DNA of 64,000 nt from Sphaerolaimus hirsutus. Lineage: Eukaryota > Nematoda > Chromadorea > Monhysterida > Sphaerolaimidae. A program made the translations under genes and the position numbers. Shown here in pieces: positions 24,112 through 34,698 of the stretch; position 1 is the first letter of the stretch; every line of letters begins with the position of its first letter. Below the pieces are notes generated by a model that saw only the letters and a program-made list of their open reading frames with translations, was not told the DNA's origin and made no database searches. Where the stretch lies: assembly GCA_964036195.1 (NCBI GenBank), contig OZ038456.1, forward strand, positions 1,054,001-1,118,000. The letters run 5' to 3'.

Positions 24112-24392
24112 AAGCATACTGGATGCGCGTGAAACGGCCTCTGTGAAGTCACTTCCACACGCTTCCACACACTTCACCTAGCTTCACGACGGCTAAAATT
24201 TCGTGAAGCGCGCTTCCCGATGCTCACTCAGTGAAGACACTTCACAAACACTGTGCAGCATCGCTAGCGCACGTCTGTGACGTGAAGTGTGACGTTCAAC
24301 GTCGTGAAGCGCCGGGAAGCGTCGACCAGCTTCGTTAAGCGTCGGGAAGTGTTGCCGTGAAGGCACTTCAAGACGCTTCACGACGCATCAAA
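24112..24392. mobile_element. CpG-rich inverted-repeat element (TTCACGACGC)
   Basis: Left end TGATGCGTCGGGAAGC and right end GACGCTTCACGACGCATCA. The interior repeats GTGAAGCG and CTTCACGACG. Its base composition contrasts sharply with the AT-rich flanks. No gene. Confidence 0.65.
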
Positions 24393-25095
24393 CCCACATT
24401 TTTGCTGGGAACATATAGAAAGTCAAATTATAATTTTGTGCAACGTGAAGATGGATGTGGTGACTAAAATATACCGGACAAAAAAACTGAAAGATGATAA
24501 ATACAAAGAGAGAAACCTATATAGCCATGTACATATGTATTTACAATGTATTTGTTTATAAATATGTACCTTTCACTTTATAAGCATCCAATTCAAGTCC
24601 TGAACACATCATTGATGTGGTTGAGTGTTATTGAAATTTTGACAATCAATTAGGTACACTTTCTGTCGTTCCACTTACATGTGAAGCCGTTTTCTGGAAT
24701 TAAATAACCGATATACCCGGGTAATTATTTAATTCCCGGATACGAGTACCTAGTAAAACAAAGTGTTAATTTACGAAGCAAAGTCAATGTCAAAAAATGT
24801 CAAAATTAGCCCCTGAGTGGGTAAAATTTCCAAATTCGGTGATGTTGGTATTTGCTGTTCCTGACTCCTTTGATGTAAATAATACATAAATATATAATCA
24901 GCTGTTTGCGTTAAATATAGCGGGAGTGCCACAGAAGCGTGAAACCTGAATTAACACGATTCCTGCGTTTTTACGCATCAAAACACTGAGTGCTAACGTT
25001 ATTACCTATCCACACGATATTTCTGCCAATAGAATAGCATGACAAATGGCACCTTCACATGGAAGTCAAGTGACTATATTTATATATTGAACCTG
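24393..25095. other. AT-rich spacer
   Basis: No gene, terminal repeat or tandem repeat recognised. Confidence 0.4.
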
Positions 25096-25294
25096 GTTCC
25101 AATCCGTGACCCTGTAAAGTGTAAAGTAAAGTGTGAAATGGCATGCAAAGTGTCAATTGTCATAACAAATGTAAAGTAAAGTGCCAATGTTCATGCAAAG
25201 TTCAGCAATAAAATAGTTAATTTTTTCCTTTGATTGACATTTTACATGATATTTGACACTTGACTTTACACTTTACAGGGTCTGCGACTGCCCC
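25096..25294. mobile_element. Introner-like element, GTAAAGTGTAAAG subtype
   Basis: Starts GTTCCAATCCGTGACC and ends GGGTCTGCGACTGCCCC, flanked by CTG on both sides (25093-25095, 25295-25297). The arms mirror each other through AAAGTGTCAAT words. Confidence 0.8.
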
Positions 25295-25407
25295 CTGACA
25301 AGAACTATAACAGTGAGCTCTTCTATCTGATGAAATACGGTAGTTTGAAACTGTTCCAATGCATGGAATTTTTCTTGGAGCAAACACTGCGCTCGAACGG
25401 GTGGATC

Positions 25408-27118
25408 ACATTTAACATAGAAGCACATGTCACAGTATGTCTCCCTGCACATGCCGCAGTGCCCATATCACAGTTTGTCTCCCTGCACATGCCTGAAGGC
25501 ACAGATCACATGTTACTGTGCTCATTGCACAGACACTCGGGGCGGTGTTGTGGAAATGTGTGTGCGCGCGTGAAGTACATGTATTATCATGATACTTAAT
25601 TCAAAAACACATGGTGACATGCATGCCAACTTATAAACCCCCCCTCGAAATACCCCCCCCCCCCAAATTTAGTGTATAGAGAACGTAAACGACAAAGGCT
25701 GCAGTTTGTCATCCCGACAATGCAGAACACACGTTAAAAACGATGACTCTGTTATGTGAGAACAGTGTTTGTACGTCTACACACTTATAAATGTCTTTAG
25801 AGTCTTATAAATGGCGATTTTTGTTGCATTTTTCGACGTCTGCGTACGTTTCAGACAACATTTTAGTACTGGGATTTCAAAAAATTTCTGGCGAAATAAT
25901 AACCCCCCCCCCTCGAAATACCCCCCCCCCTCGTTTAACCCCCCCTCAAAATTCTCACTCTGAAACAATAAACCCCCCGGGGGTATTTCGAGGAAATACG
26001 GTAGATAAGTACCCTGTTAAACAAGGTCTCAATGTGTGGCTGGCAGCATGAACGATTTGAATTGGCAACATTGATTGCGTGTTTAATTACTTTTGGCGTC
26101 AGTTGATAGAATTTATAATAAAAAAATTATTTTCTTGTGTTTTAATAAGTTGATTGAAAACTGTATCAGTTTAATAGTATGTGACACATAAACAAATGTA
26201 CAGCACATTGACAAGTATACAGCTATTTACAAATATAAAAAATGAAATTAATAGATTATATGTGAAAAAAGTTGTAGAGACATGTTAGACTGATATGTAA
26301 TAGTAAAATTAACTATAATGTTATTTTCCCCATAATTGAATTGAATAAACAATTATAATTGAATAACTCCCCATTTTGAATAATACCCAGTGTATACTAT
26401 TAACAAGCTGATAATTTGAATGGAAAAATGCACCCCAAGGGAGTTTTTGATAGAAACATGAAATCAATAGATTTTTGTCAGCAGATAAACTGGGGTGCAT
26501 TTTGGGGTGCATTTTTTCATTCAAATTATCAGCTTGTTAATGGGGATTATTCAAAATGGGGAGTTATTCAAGATAACATCATAGTTAAGTTTACTATTAC
26601 ATATCAGTCTAACATGTCTCTGCAATTTATTTCACAGATAATCTATTGATTTCATTTTTTGATATTTGTAAATGGCTGTATATTTGTCAATGTGCTGTGC
26701 ATTTGTTAATGTGTCACATACTATTAAACTGATACGTTTTTCAATCAACTTATTAAAACACAAGAAAATAAATTTTTTATTAGAAATTCTATCAACTGAC
26801 ACCAAAAATAAATAAACACACAATCAATGTTGCCCATTCAAATCGTTCATGCTGCCAGCCGCGCATGTAGACCTTGTTCTAATTATCGGCATGCATGTCA
26901 CATGTGTTTTTGAATTAAGTATCATGATAAATACATGTACTTCACGCACGCACACGCATTTCCACAACACCGCCCCGCGTGTATGTGCAATGTGCACAGT
27001 GACATGTGATCTGCGCCCTCGGGCATGTGCACGGAGACAAACTGTGATATGGGCACTGCGGCATGTGCAGGGAGACATACTGTGACATGTGCTTCTATGT
27101 TAAATGTAGCACACTCGC
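25408..27118. repeat. Giant palindrome, ~0.7-kb arms
   Basis: The left arm starts near 25408 (ACATTTAACATAGAAGCACA), and the same sequence appears inverted at the right end near 27099-27118. The mirror continues through TGCTGCCAGC, TGGCGTCAGTTGATAG and ATCAGCTTGTTAATA words to a ~70-base centre near 26440-26500. The left arm is longer only because a TACCG MITE (25637-26003) is inserted. ORFs on plus at 25330-25599 and on minus at 27176-26922 are mirror images of one another. A foldback transposon or an inverted duplication; no recognisable enzyme. Confidence 0.85.
25637..26003. mobile_element. TACCG MITE inserted in one palindrome arm
   Basis: The right end is intact (GTATTTCGAGGAAATACGGTA) and the left terminal bases are lost (starts AACCCCCCCTCGAAATACC). 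It is absent from the matching place in the right arm, so it arrived after the palindrome formed. Confidence 0.8.
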
Positions 27119-28265
27119 TCAAACGTTTCGTAATGAGACCGGCAAAGTGTGATGCGCCCAATGATGGCAAAAACACACTGTGTTAGTTAAAAGTATTCAC
27201 ACTCGTACAAAAATCACGTAGTACAATGACTTCCAAAAGGTCCGCCGAGTTTACTGTGTTTTCAGATTACATAGAAACGCGAAATTTGCACATTTTCAAA
27301 AACTCAAAATTCAAATGAGCTTTTTCTTGCGAACACGCGAACACAGATGCCGTCCAGTATCTTGAATAGAACGGCTCATCATACCTCCGATAGAATGGCA
27401 CCTCCTATATAACAGCCACTAGAATGGCAGCTAAAGATTTATCATGTTGCAAAAGTGGAAAAACGTTGCCAAGTACATTTAAAGTGTTCCAGGCGATGGT
27501 TTAGGAGTTCTATTTTGTGATTACCTACCTAAATATTGTCTTGTTTGAATTGATGCTGCAATATTAAAATATCATGATGTTTTTGATGCTCACTCAAGTT
27601 TCATTAAAATACAAGACTAGGTAAATACATGCAAGTTGTAGCAGTTGATTGAGGTTAAGTTTTGGCAAAATACAAAATGATACATGTGTGAAAAATTGGC
27701 AAAAAAATGGCAGACTCCAGTAGATTTGGACCTCTAATTGAATGACATGTTGAAAGCTAATAAGAAATAGAACAATGTTCTCCTATCTGAAGATATACAA
27801 AAATAGAACTCAATTTTTTGAGTAGTTTTCATGGGATTCAATGCAAAGTGTATGATGTAATGTTGAAATGAACAACATAATTAAAAAATAAAATAAAAAA
27901 TTCATCGCAAAATTATTTATGCAAGAATGGTTAAATGTACAGCGTTGAAACTTCAGAAATCAGTAGCCCGAATGTTCTTTTATATGTGTAAATATCGTTT
28001 AATTAATTTATCTTTATAAATGCTGTTGTAATTAATCAATTTGAAACTGGATATGAATGTGCACGTGGCTGCATCGAGTGTTAGCTGAACATACAGAAGA
28101 AAAGTTTGGTCCCAAAACCCGTTGTTTCTGTGTAAAGATTCAGTTTTTAATAAAGATAACTATGTTTTAAGAAAAACATGATCTTTGTAAATATTTGAGT
28201 TTTCACAAAAACTAGAAAGACACTGTTTATAACTCTAGCTTTTTGTGCAGTGTTCTAAACACAGA
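27119..28265. other. AT-rich spacer with a terminal fragment
   Basis: CCCAATGATGGCAAAAACAC near 27158 is a left-end fragment of the family at 13131. The rest shows no gene. Confidence 0.4.
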
Positions 28266-29095
28266 TACCGTATTACCTCGAAATACCCCCAGGGGGTTTA
28301 TTATTTCGCCAGCAAAATTTGAGGGGGGATAATTCGAGGGGGGGTCTATTCGAGGGGGGGTCTATTATTTCGCCAGAAATTTTCGGAAATTCCCCATACG
28401 CAGACGTAGAAAAATCGAACAATCACATAGATTTATATGTGTTTATAGGCATACCGTATTACCTCGAAATACCCCCATGGGGGTTTATTATTTCGCCAGC
28501 AAAATTTGAGGGGGGGTTAATTCGAGGGGGGGGGGGTTTATTATTTCGTCAGAAATTTTCGTGAAATTCATAGTAAACAATACGCTTTTTCATACACAAA
28601 AACGGTGATAAACGTGAGTAAATAGGTAATATTGGGCTATAAATGTACATCTGTACACAAATGACCGTAAAAGTGTAGCTGCAATACAAATTAGTAGTAA
28701 TAAATACATCATGTACATTGCATACATGATGTACATCATTCTGGAGGGGGGTATTTCGAGGGGGGGGTTTATTATTTCCCCAGCCCATTTTGAGGGGGGG
28801 GGGTTAATTCGAGGGGGGGTTTAATTCAAGGGGGGGGGATAATTCGAGGTAATACGGTATATTACTGTATATACACAAAAACCCTTCCCTAACGTCACTT
28901 AATCATCAGTTTTGACGTGTGTTCTGCATAGTACAGATCACAAACTGCGGTATTTGTCATGTACGTTCACGTTACACTCAATTTTAGGGGGGTATTTCGA
29001 GGGGGGGTTTATTATTTCCTCAGCCGAAATTTAGGGGGGGTATTTCGAGGGGGGGGGTCAATTCAAGGGGGGGGATAATTCGAGGTAATACTGTA
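28266..29095. mobile_element. TACCG MITE split by another TACCG MITE
   Basis: Left end TACCGTATTACCTCGAAATA at 28266 and right end GAGGTAATACTGTA at 29095. The inner copy (28452-28859) separates the two halves. The inner part of the right half (TGTGTTCTGCATAGTACAGA) matches the 6415 copy. Confidence 0.8.
28452..28859. mobile_element. TACCG MITE, TATTACC subfamily, nested
   Basis: Complete copy, TACCGTATTACC at the left and GGTAATACGGTA at the right, flanked by GGCA on the left and TTAC on the right, consistent with TA duplication. Confidence 0.85.
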
Positions 29096-29379
29096 CTCAT
29101 TTCTGAATAACACAACAACAGAAGGTGTTCTTTTCTTAACAGACCTTACCCATTATTGCATGTGCCCACCGTGCGGCGTTCTTCACAATTTCATGTGCAA
29201 AATTCATGCGCCCAGATTTTTGGAACCGTAAAAATACACATTGCCGCACCGACATTAGCGCCTCTCATTTTAGTAATGGGAAATAGCGGCGACAGGCAAA
29301 CACTCTCGGATTTCATACAGTGACATCAGTGAGAGTTGTCGTTGTGATTGTAGATGACACGAAATTCCAAAATTCCAAG

Positions 29380-29890
29380 CGCCAGCGCCAGGCATTTTGT
29401 TCCTGGCACCGGGAAAGAATAGCGTCAAGCGCCAAAAGCGCCATGGCGCTTTTCATGGGCATGGCGCCAAGCGCCAATGGCACCCCAGCAAGTTAGCACC
29501 AAGCGCCAAAAGCGCCATGGCGCTCTTTGCTTTGGTGCTAGCATAAGGCGCCAGCGCCATAGCGCTTTTACATCACTACCAATGTTTAGTGATGTAAAAA
29601 GTGCCAGGACTTAGATGCCAAGCACCAAAAGCGCTTTTCCAACCTCCAGTGCCAAGGGCCAGCACCAGGCATTTTGTTACTGACACTGGGCAAGAATAGA
29701 GCCAAGCACCAAAGGCGGCATGTAACTTTTCATGTTCATTGCACCAGGTGCCAATGGCACCACAGCAAGATAGCACCAAACGCTAAAAGCACCATGGTGT
29801 TTTTGTATTGGCATAAACACCAGGCACCAGCATCACTGGGCACTGGCACCACCGGGCACCACGGCACTTTTACCTCACTAACCATGTGGT
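29380..29890. mobile_element. GCGCC-rich palindromic elements (two copies)
   Basis: Two adjoining units with CGCCATGGCGC and AGCGCCAAGCGCCA words. Each ends in CTTTTACATCACTA-like sequence, and the junction near 29570-29600 reads as two such ends back to back. The second copy is decayed (GCACCA replaces GCGCC). Readings such as the plus ORF at 29674 are Cys/His/Ala/Ser translations of the repeat. Confidence 0.65.
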
Positions 29891-30454
29891 ATACTGAAAT
29901 ATTCTCAAGTGGGTTTGTCCTTGTCCTTGTAGCTGACAACAAACAAAAAAATTCAGTAAATCAGCACATCATTTGGGACCTTCAGCACCTTCAGCTGCAG
30001 GGGCCAGTCCCAGACAGATTTTTTTATTATTCCTTGCGCTTTACTGGAGATTCACATGGCACTTGATAAATGTTATAAGTAATTTTGCATTTGATATGGC
30101 ATTTTACCAAGTGGCATTTTACCAACTTTTCATGCACTAGTTTAGTTAAACCCACTTTTTGTGAATTGTTTTGATGAAGTCTATAGTAGGTCATTCAAAT
30201 TTGAATTTGGGATGTGTGGTTATAATCGCATTTCTCCTACTCAGTTCCCATTATGAATTTAAATATTCAAATCTTCATACTAAATATGCAAGCACTAACA
30301 AGCAAAGTTCAAAACAAAAAGGCGGAGTCGTATAGACGCAACACATGTGTTTTCCTTAAACTTTTTCAAACAACATGCTGTTTGAATGCATCGACACGAC
30401 ATGCCTCACTTATGTCACTGCGTTTCAACCAGCATGTGCAGGCGCCATGTAAAT
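29891..30454. other. Spacer with an introner fragment
   Basis: GGGGCCAGTCCCAGACAG near 30001 is a lone introner terminus. The rest is AT-rich; a plus ORF starting at 30253 runs into the next GCGCC repeat and is not accepted as a gene. Confidence 0.35.
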
Positions 30455-30665
30455 ACTTTTTCGTTCTTGGCGCAAGCACCATTATTAGTGGTGGAAAAAG
30501 CGCCAGGACTTTGGCGCCAGGCGCCAAAACCGCCGATTTCCAAACACCAGCGCCAAACGCCAAATGCGCCGGAGATAAATGGCGCCAAGCGCCAGCGCCA
30601 GGCATTTTGTTCCTGGCGCCACAGCAATATAGCGCCAAGCGCCATGGCGCTTTTCCTTCACTAAC
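30455..30665. mobile_element. GCGCC-rich palindromic element
   Basis: Ends AGTGGTGGAAAAAGCGCC and GGCGCTTTTCCTTCACTA. The interior is alternating GGCGCC/AGCGCC words. Confidence 0.65.
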
Positions 30666-30826
30666 CATGATGTTTTTCAACATTCTAAATATCACATTTT
30701 GCTCGATGTTGTGGTCCGATGGCACGTGTTAGATGAGTTTTTTTACACACATTTACACCGTACTGAATGGCGCCGTTTTACGCGAGACTTATACTCGCAG
30801 TTCCAAACTGAAAGTAAGTAGGTATG

Positions 30827-31177
30827 TACCGTATTTCTTCTAATAGAAGGGCAGGTCTCCAATAGAAAGGCGTCTCCAATAGAAAGGTGTCTCCAATAGA
30901 ACGGCGTCTCCAATAGAAGTTACACTTTTTCGACTTAATTTGGGCCGCGAAAAAAATATTTTGGTCGATCAAATGTTGAATGAACTCTATGGATCGTCAT
31001 AGAGTTAGAGAAACTGTGTTAGAAAAACTTGAAAAACACTTTGAAAAACCCTGACAGAACTCGAAAAAGGTTGACCGAAAAGTTGAAGAAAGAAATAGAA
31101 GGGCGGTCTCCAATAGAAGGGCAGGCAAAAAAGTTGACGAAAAAATAGAACGTCCTTCTATTAGAAGAAATACGGTA
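30827..31177. mobile_element. TACCG MITE, CTTCTAATAG subfamily
   Basis: Starts TACCGTATTTCTTCTAATAG and ends CTATTAGAAGAAATACGGTA. The arms carry CTCCAATAGAA words. It has the same outer seven bases as the CTCGAAATA subfamily but a different inner sequence. Confidence 0.85.
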
Positions 31178-31787
31178 TTTAACGAATAAAATGAGGTAAA
31201 TAGGTGATATGATCCAGTGCCAAGATTAATTGCCGATCACCGATTTTTATTTTATAGTAGCATTTATGGGCGTTTACATCATTGATGCGATACGGTTCCC
31301 GTCGAATAGATCACAACGTTTTACTGACTATTTGTCAGTTTCAATAGAATTTGTTTGCGTGTGATTTTAGTCGGCAGTATAGGCGAACTCAATACCTATT
31401 TATGTATGTAATTGAATAGGTAGGCCAGGTAAAGAAAAATATTTTGAGAAAATTTTAAGCTGGAGATATTCAAGTTTTTTTTCTTCAATTTACGCTTTTG
31501 CATTTTTTTTTTGGCAGATGAACTGAATGAGGTATTTAATTTATTTACCCGTGTTCAGCTATTTTGTTCTTTCAACCTTATTCTTACCTCATTCTTTTGT
31601 CCAACATTTTTGCAATTTATCTAAAATTTTACGCGTCAACTTTGTGATAGGTACATTTGTTTTTCTACCACAGTCTGAAATTATTCTACGGCATTCTGAA
31701 TATTCAAAGAATTTACGGTAACACGCTTGCTCGAATAACGCCCCCTTTCAATAACCATAAATGTCAACAAAAAGAGTGATACCCACT
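31178..31787. other. AT-rich spacer
   Basis: No gene or repeat end recognised. Confidence 0.4.
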
Positions 31788-32238
31788 TACCGTATTACCT
31801 CGAATTGTCCCCCCTTGAATTAACCCCCCCCCCCCCCCCCACGAATTAACCCCCCCTCAAAATGGGCTGGGGAAATAATAACCCCCCCCCCCTCGGAATA
31901 CCCCCCCTTCGGAATGATGTACGTCATGTACATAATAAATACATCATGTATGCAATGTACATGATGTATATTACTGTTAATTTGCATTGAAGCTACACAT
32001 AGAGTAGTTTGTGTAGCTATCTACGTTTTTATGTCCAAATATATCCTGCTTGGACACATTTATTACCTGTTTTGGGTATGCAAATGCCTACTATTTACTA
32101 CGATCCTTACGAAAATTTCTGACGAAATAATTAAAAAACCCTCGAATAAACCCCCCCCCCCCTCGAATTAACCCCCCCCCTCAAATTTTGCTGGCGAAAT
32201 AATAAACCCCCATGGGGGTATTTCGAGGTAATACGGTA
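31788..32238. mobile_element. TACCG MITE, TATTACC subfamily
   Basis: Complete copy with inverted TACCGTATTACCTCGAAT-type ends, internal ATACATCATGTATGCAATG, and C-rich arms. The orientation is opposite to that of the copies at 13979 and 60693. Confidence 0.88.
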
Positions 32239-32436
32239 TTTACTAAAAAGTTCTTTCCCTCTCCTGTTCCCTATAAAAAAAATCGCAAACATTCTAGTAG
32301 ACTGAAATTTGAGACATGTAGATATTTTGAATGGTTATTTGTGCAGTTGTAGTACACTGTACTGTAGAATACTGTTTAAATGTATCCATGCAAAAGCATG
32401 TGCAAGATATTTTTGACTGATTTCAAATCAGTGATT

Positions 32437-33563
32437 TGGTGGCCCGCACACTTGGTTGAAACAGCGACAAGATTGTTTGTGTGTCAACTGAACATTAATT
32501 TTCATATTTGTTACATTTGGTTAATTTTGGGTTGGTGGGTTGAGCTTAGGCTGCCATTTGCATTTTTTGCTGGTACAAACATTTGCAAAAGCATTTGTGT
32601 CAAATACAAAAAGTGAAAAATGATGCAGGATGTAATTTCCCATGTTTTGTGTTTGATCCATGTAAAAGACCATATGAAATTACATGAGTTGTAGTATTAT
32701 TTTGATTTGACACAAATAAAATGTTACATGAGCATTACATAGCATTCTGTGTTACTCTGTAAGCACAAACATTACACATGTTGTAAACTAAAAATTTATT
32801 GACAAAAAATTTGTGTCAACTGACAATTCTGCTGATTCCGCCATAATGAGTTACCCTCACCTGTTTTAATTGGTATCTTCTCCCACTTTCATATATAAAC
32901 ATTTGAAAATTAAAACAAAAATTGAAATGAAATTAAAAAAAAGTGCCACTCTAATTGTAAATGTCTGAAATTACTATGTTTTTATCAATAATTTGATATC
33001 TCAAAGTTCACAAATTTCTAGCAGTGTGTGACCCAAAAAACTATGCACCATCACTTACTACATATGTAGTCCAAACATTAATCACATAGCAACATTTTCC
33101 ATCTAATACAGCTATTTTCAATCAGTGGCAAAAATAGGGGTACTCGGGAAAAAAAAACATGAAAAGTGTAACATTTTGTATGATTTTGCATGCATAACCA
33201 TGGACATTCATACATTTGTGTCAACTGCACATGCATTTGTCACTGTAATGTTACAAAATTTAGTCAGTTGACACATTCATATATTCAATGTGTCAACTGA
33301 AACAGTAGACACAACTGTAAAAAATTTTAATGTGTACTAGAAATAGTAGTAGCAGTGACACGTGCAAGGTGTTATATTTTCTGATTTAGTAGACATTGAC
33401 TGAATGTTTGATTTATATGACTTTTCGAAACCTATAAGCAGAAATGTTTTATGAAAATATTGTAATCAACATCCCTGTGTCAACTGCACACACATGTGTG
33501 ATGCTTTTTTCAGTTGACACATCGAAAAAAATTTCACTGTGTCAACTAGTGTGCGGGGGCCCA
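32437..33563. mobile_element. Inverted-repeat element, GGCCCGCACAC termini
   Basis: Left end GGTGGCCCGCACACTTGGTTG and right end GTCAACTAGTGTGCGGG. The interior has many GTGTCAACTG words. The sequence TTGAATGGTTA-TTGTGC occurs on both outer sides (about 32328 and 33573), possibly part of the host duplication. A related element is at 59126-59653 and fragments are near 45010 and 58780. Confidence 0.6.
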
Positions 33564-34070
33564 ATAGAGCATTTCGAATGGTTACTTGTGCGTTTTGACA
33601 CATATAGAAAAAATTAAGTGCCCGACATGTTTGACTTTATTATCCAAAATACTCAAACATGCGACGTGAGATTTTCCGCAGCACAAGTACCTACGTACAA
33701 TTTTCCATCGATTATTTTCCTATTCAACATATAAAAAGACTTTCTTTTCCTCGAATGTCCTTCCCCTTTTCTCTTGTAACGTGCCAATGGTTGACCTTTT
33801 TGCATGCACATTTTGTCAACACAAAAATGTGTTCGAAATCTTTGTTTCCTATTCTAGTTGACCCACGCGCGCAATATCATTATTATGAAATGATGAGATT
33901 CCGTTTTGCGTTACGTTTTTTTCTTCAACTGCCCATGTAAGTATTCGAATTCCCATTGTATAGTAAATTAACAATTTTAAACACTATTTAACACAAGTGT
34001 GCAAAAAAAACAACCCTCCCAATTGAATAAACTGTCACGTTCCAGTACATTTCACCGATCGATTCTAAAA
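33564..34070. other. Region upstream of the microprotein gene
   Basis: No repeat ends. A plus ORF of 93 codons (33659-33940) lacks clear coding character. The segment may hold the promoter and 5' UTR of the next gene, but no motif proves it. Confidence 0.3.
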
Positions 34071-34433
34071 ATGGGAAACGCTGCGGGTTCGGGAAAACAG
34101 CGCACCGGAAGTCCCCATGGCAATAATGAGCAAAACACTTGGCGGGCAATAACTAGCAGGTGCCACTCACAGACCCTGTAAAAAGCCCTGTAAAATGTCA
34201 AATGTCATGCAAAGTGTCAAAAGTCATGGAAAATGCCCTGCAAAATGGCTACCAAGTTGCCATTTTGTAGGGCATTTTCCATGACTTTTGACACTTTGCA
34301 TGACATTTGGCATTTTACAGGACTTTTTACAGGGTCTGGGAGTGCTCCCAGGAGAGCGCCGAGAATTGATATGGTCAGCTTTTTTGTTGCTGTATTGGGG
34401 TTTTACGCACTGTTCAAAAGGGATTCAAAATAG
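34071..34433 (+). CDS. Two-exon gene for a 56-residue putative membrane microprotein
   Basis: ATG at 34071 sits in a good eukaryotic context (A at -3, G at +4). Exon 1 is 34071-34159 and exon 2 is 34352-34433, ending TAG. The 192-base intron is exactly an introner: exon 1 ends AGCAG, the intron starts GTGCCA and ends CCCAG, in phase 2. The joined product is 56 residues. The N-terminus is MGNAAGSGK, a possible N-myristoylation signal (Gly2, small residue at 6). The middle is polar (TGSPHGNNEQN). The C-terminal part holds one hydrophobic stretch, MVSFFVAVLGFYALF (about residues 37-51), followed by KRDSK. This suggests a single-pass membrane protein with a short basic tail. AATAAA follows 35 bases after the stop. 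Without splicing the reading stops after AITSRCHSQTL. The family was not recognised. Confidence 0.7.
34160..34348 (+). mobile_element. Introner forming the intron of the microprotein gene
   Basis: 189-bp near-perfect palindrome, starting GTGCCACTCACAGACC and ending GGTCTGGGAGTGCTCC, between CAG duplications at 34157-34159 and 34349-34351. The 5' GT is the donor and the right CAG gives the acceptor AG. Confidence 0.9.
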
Positions 34434-34467
34434 GTATCTCGAAAACTTATAAATCCGAGTTTACCAG

Positions 34468-34473
34468 AATAAA
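34468..34473 (+). promoter_or_regulatory. Polyadenylation signal AATAAA
   Basis: Canonical hexamer 35 bases after the TAG of the microprotein gene and before the GCGCC repeat begins. The position fits the 3' end of a short transcript. Confidence 0.6.
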
Positions 34474-34504
34474 GTGTCCACAATCAAGTGTGTCCCATGT
34501 AGTG

Positions 34505-34690
34505 ATGGAATGGCGCCATGGCGCTGGCGCCATTTTAGTTCGCCATTGGCGCTTGGCGCTGCTTTTCTGTGGCACCCTTGGCGCCTGGCGCCCTGTTTCC
34601 GAATGGCGTCATGGCGCTGGGCGCCCTCTTCTGTGACGCCCTTGGCGCCTGGCACGCAGTCCTAAAATGGCGCCACAATGGCGCCAACAC
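34505..34690. mobile_element. GCGCC-rich palindromic element
   Basis: Begins AGTGATGGAATGGCGCCATGG and ends AATGGCGCCAACAC. Filled with TTGGCGCCTGGCGCC-like words. It separates the microprotein gene from the next gene. Confidence 0.65.
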
Positions 34691-34698
34691 GGTTTCAG

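Noticed and set aside
25330..27176. Mirror ORFs with a shared TFNIEAHVTVCLPAHAAVP reading
   Set aside because: They agree only because the DNA is an inverted repeat; no independent sign of selection on the protein is visible.
29674..30066. 130-codon plus ORF
   Set aside because: It translates a decayed GCGCC element and contains no domain.
30253..30732. 159-codon plus ORF
   Set aside because: Half of it lies in the GCGCC element, and the rest lacks splice or coding signals.
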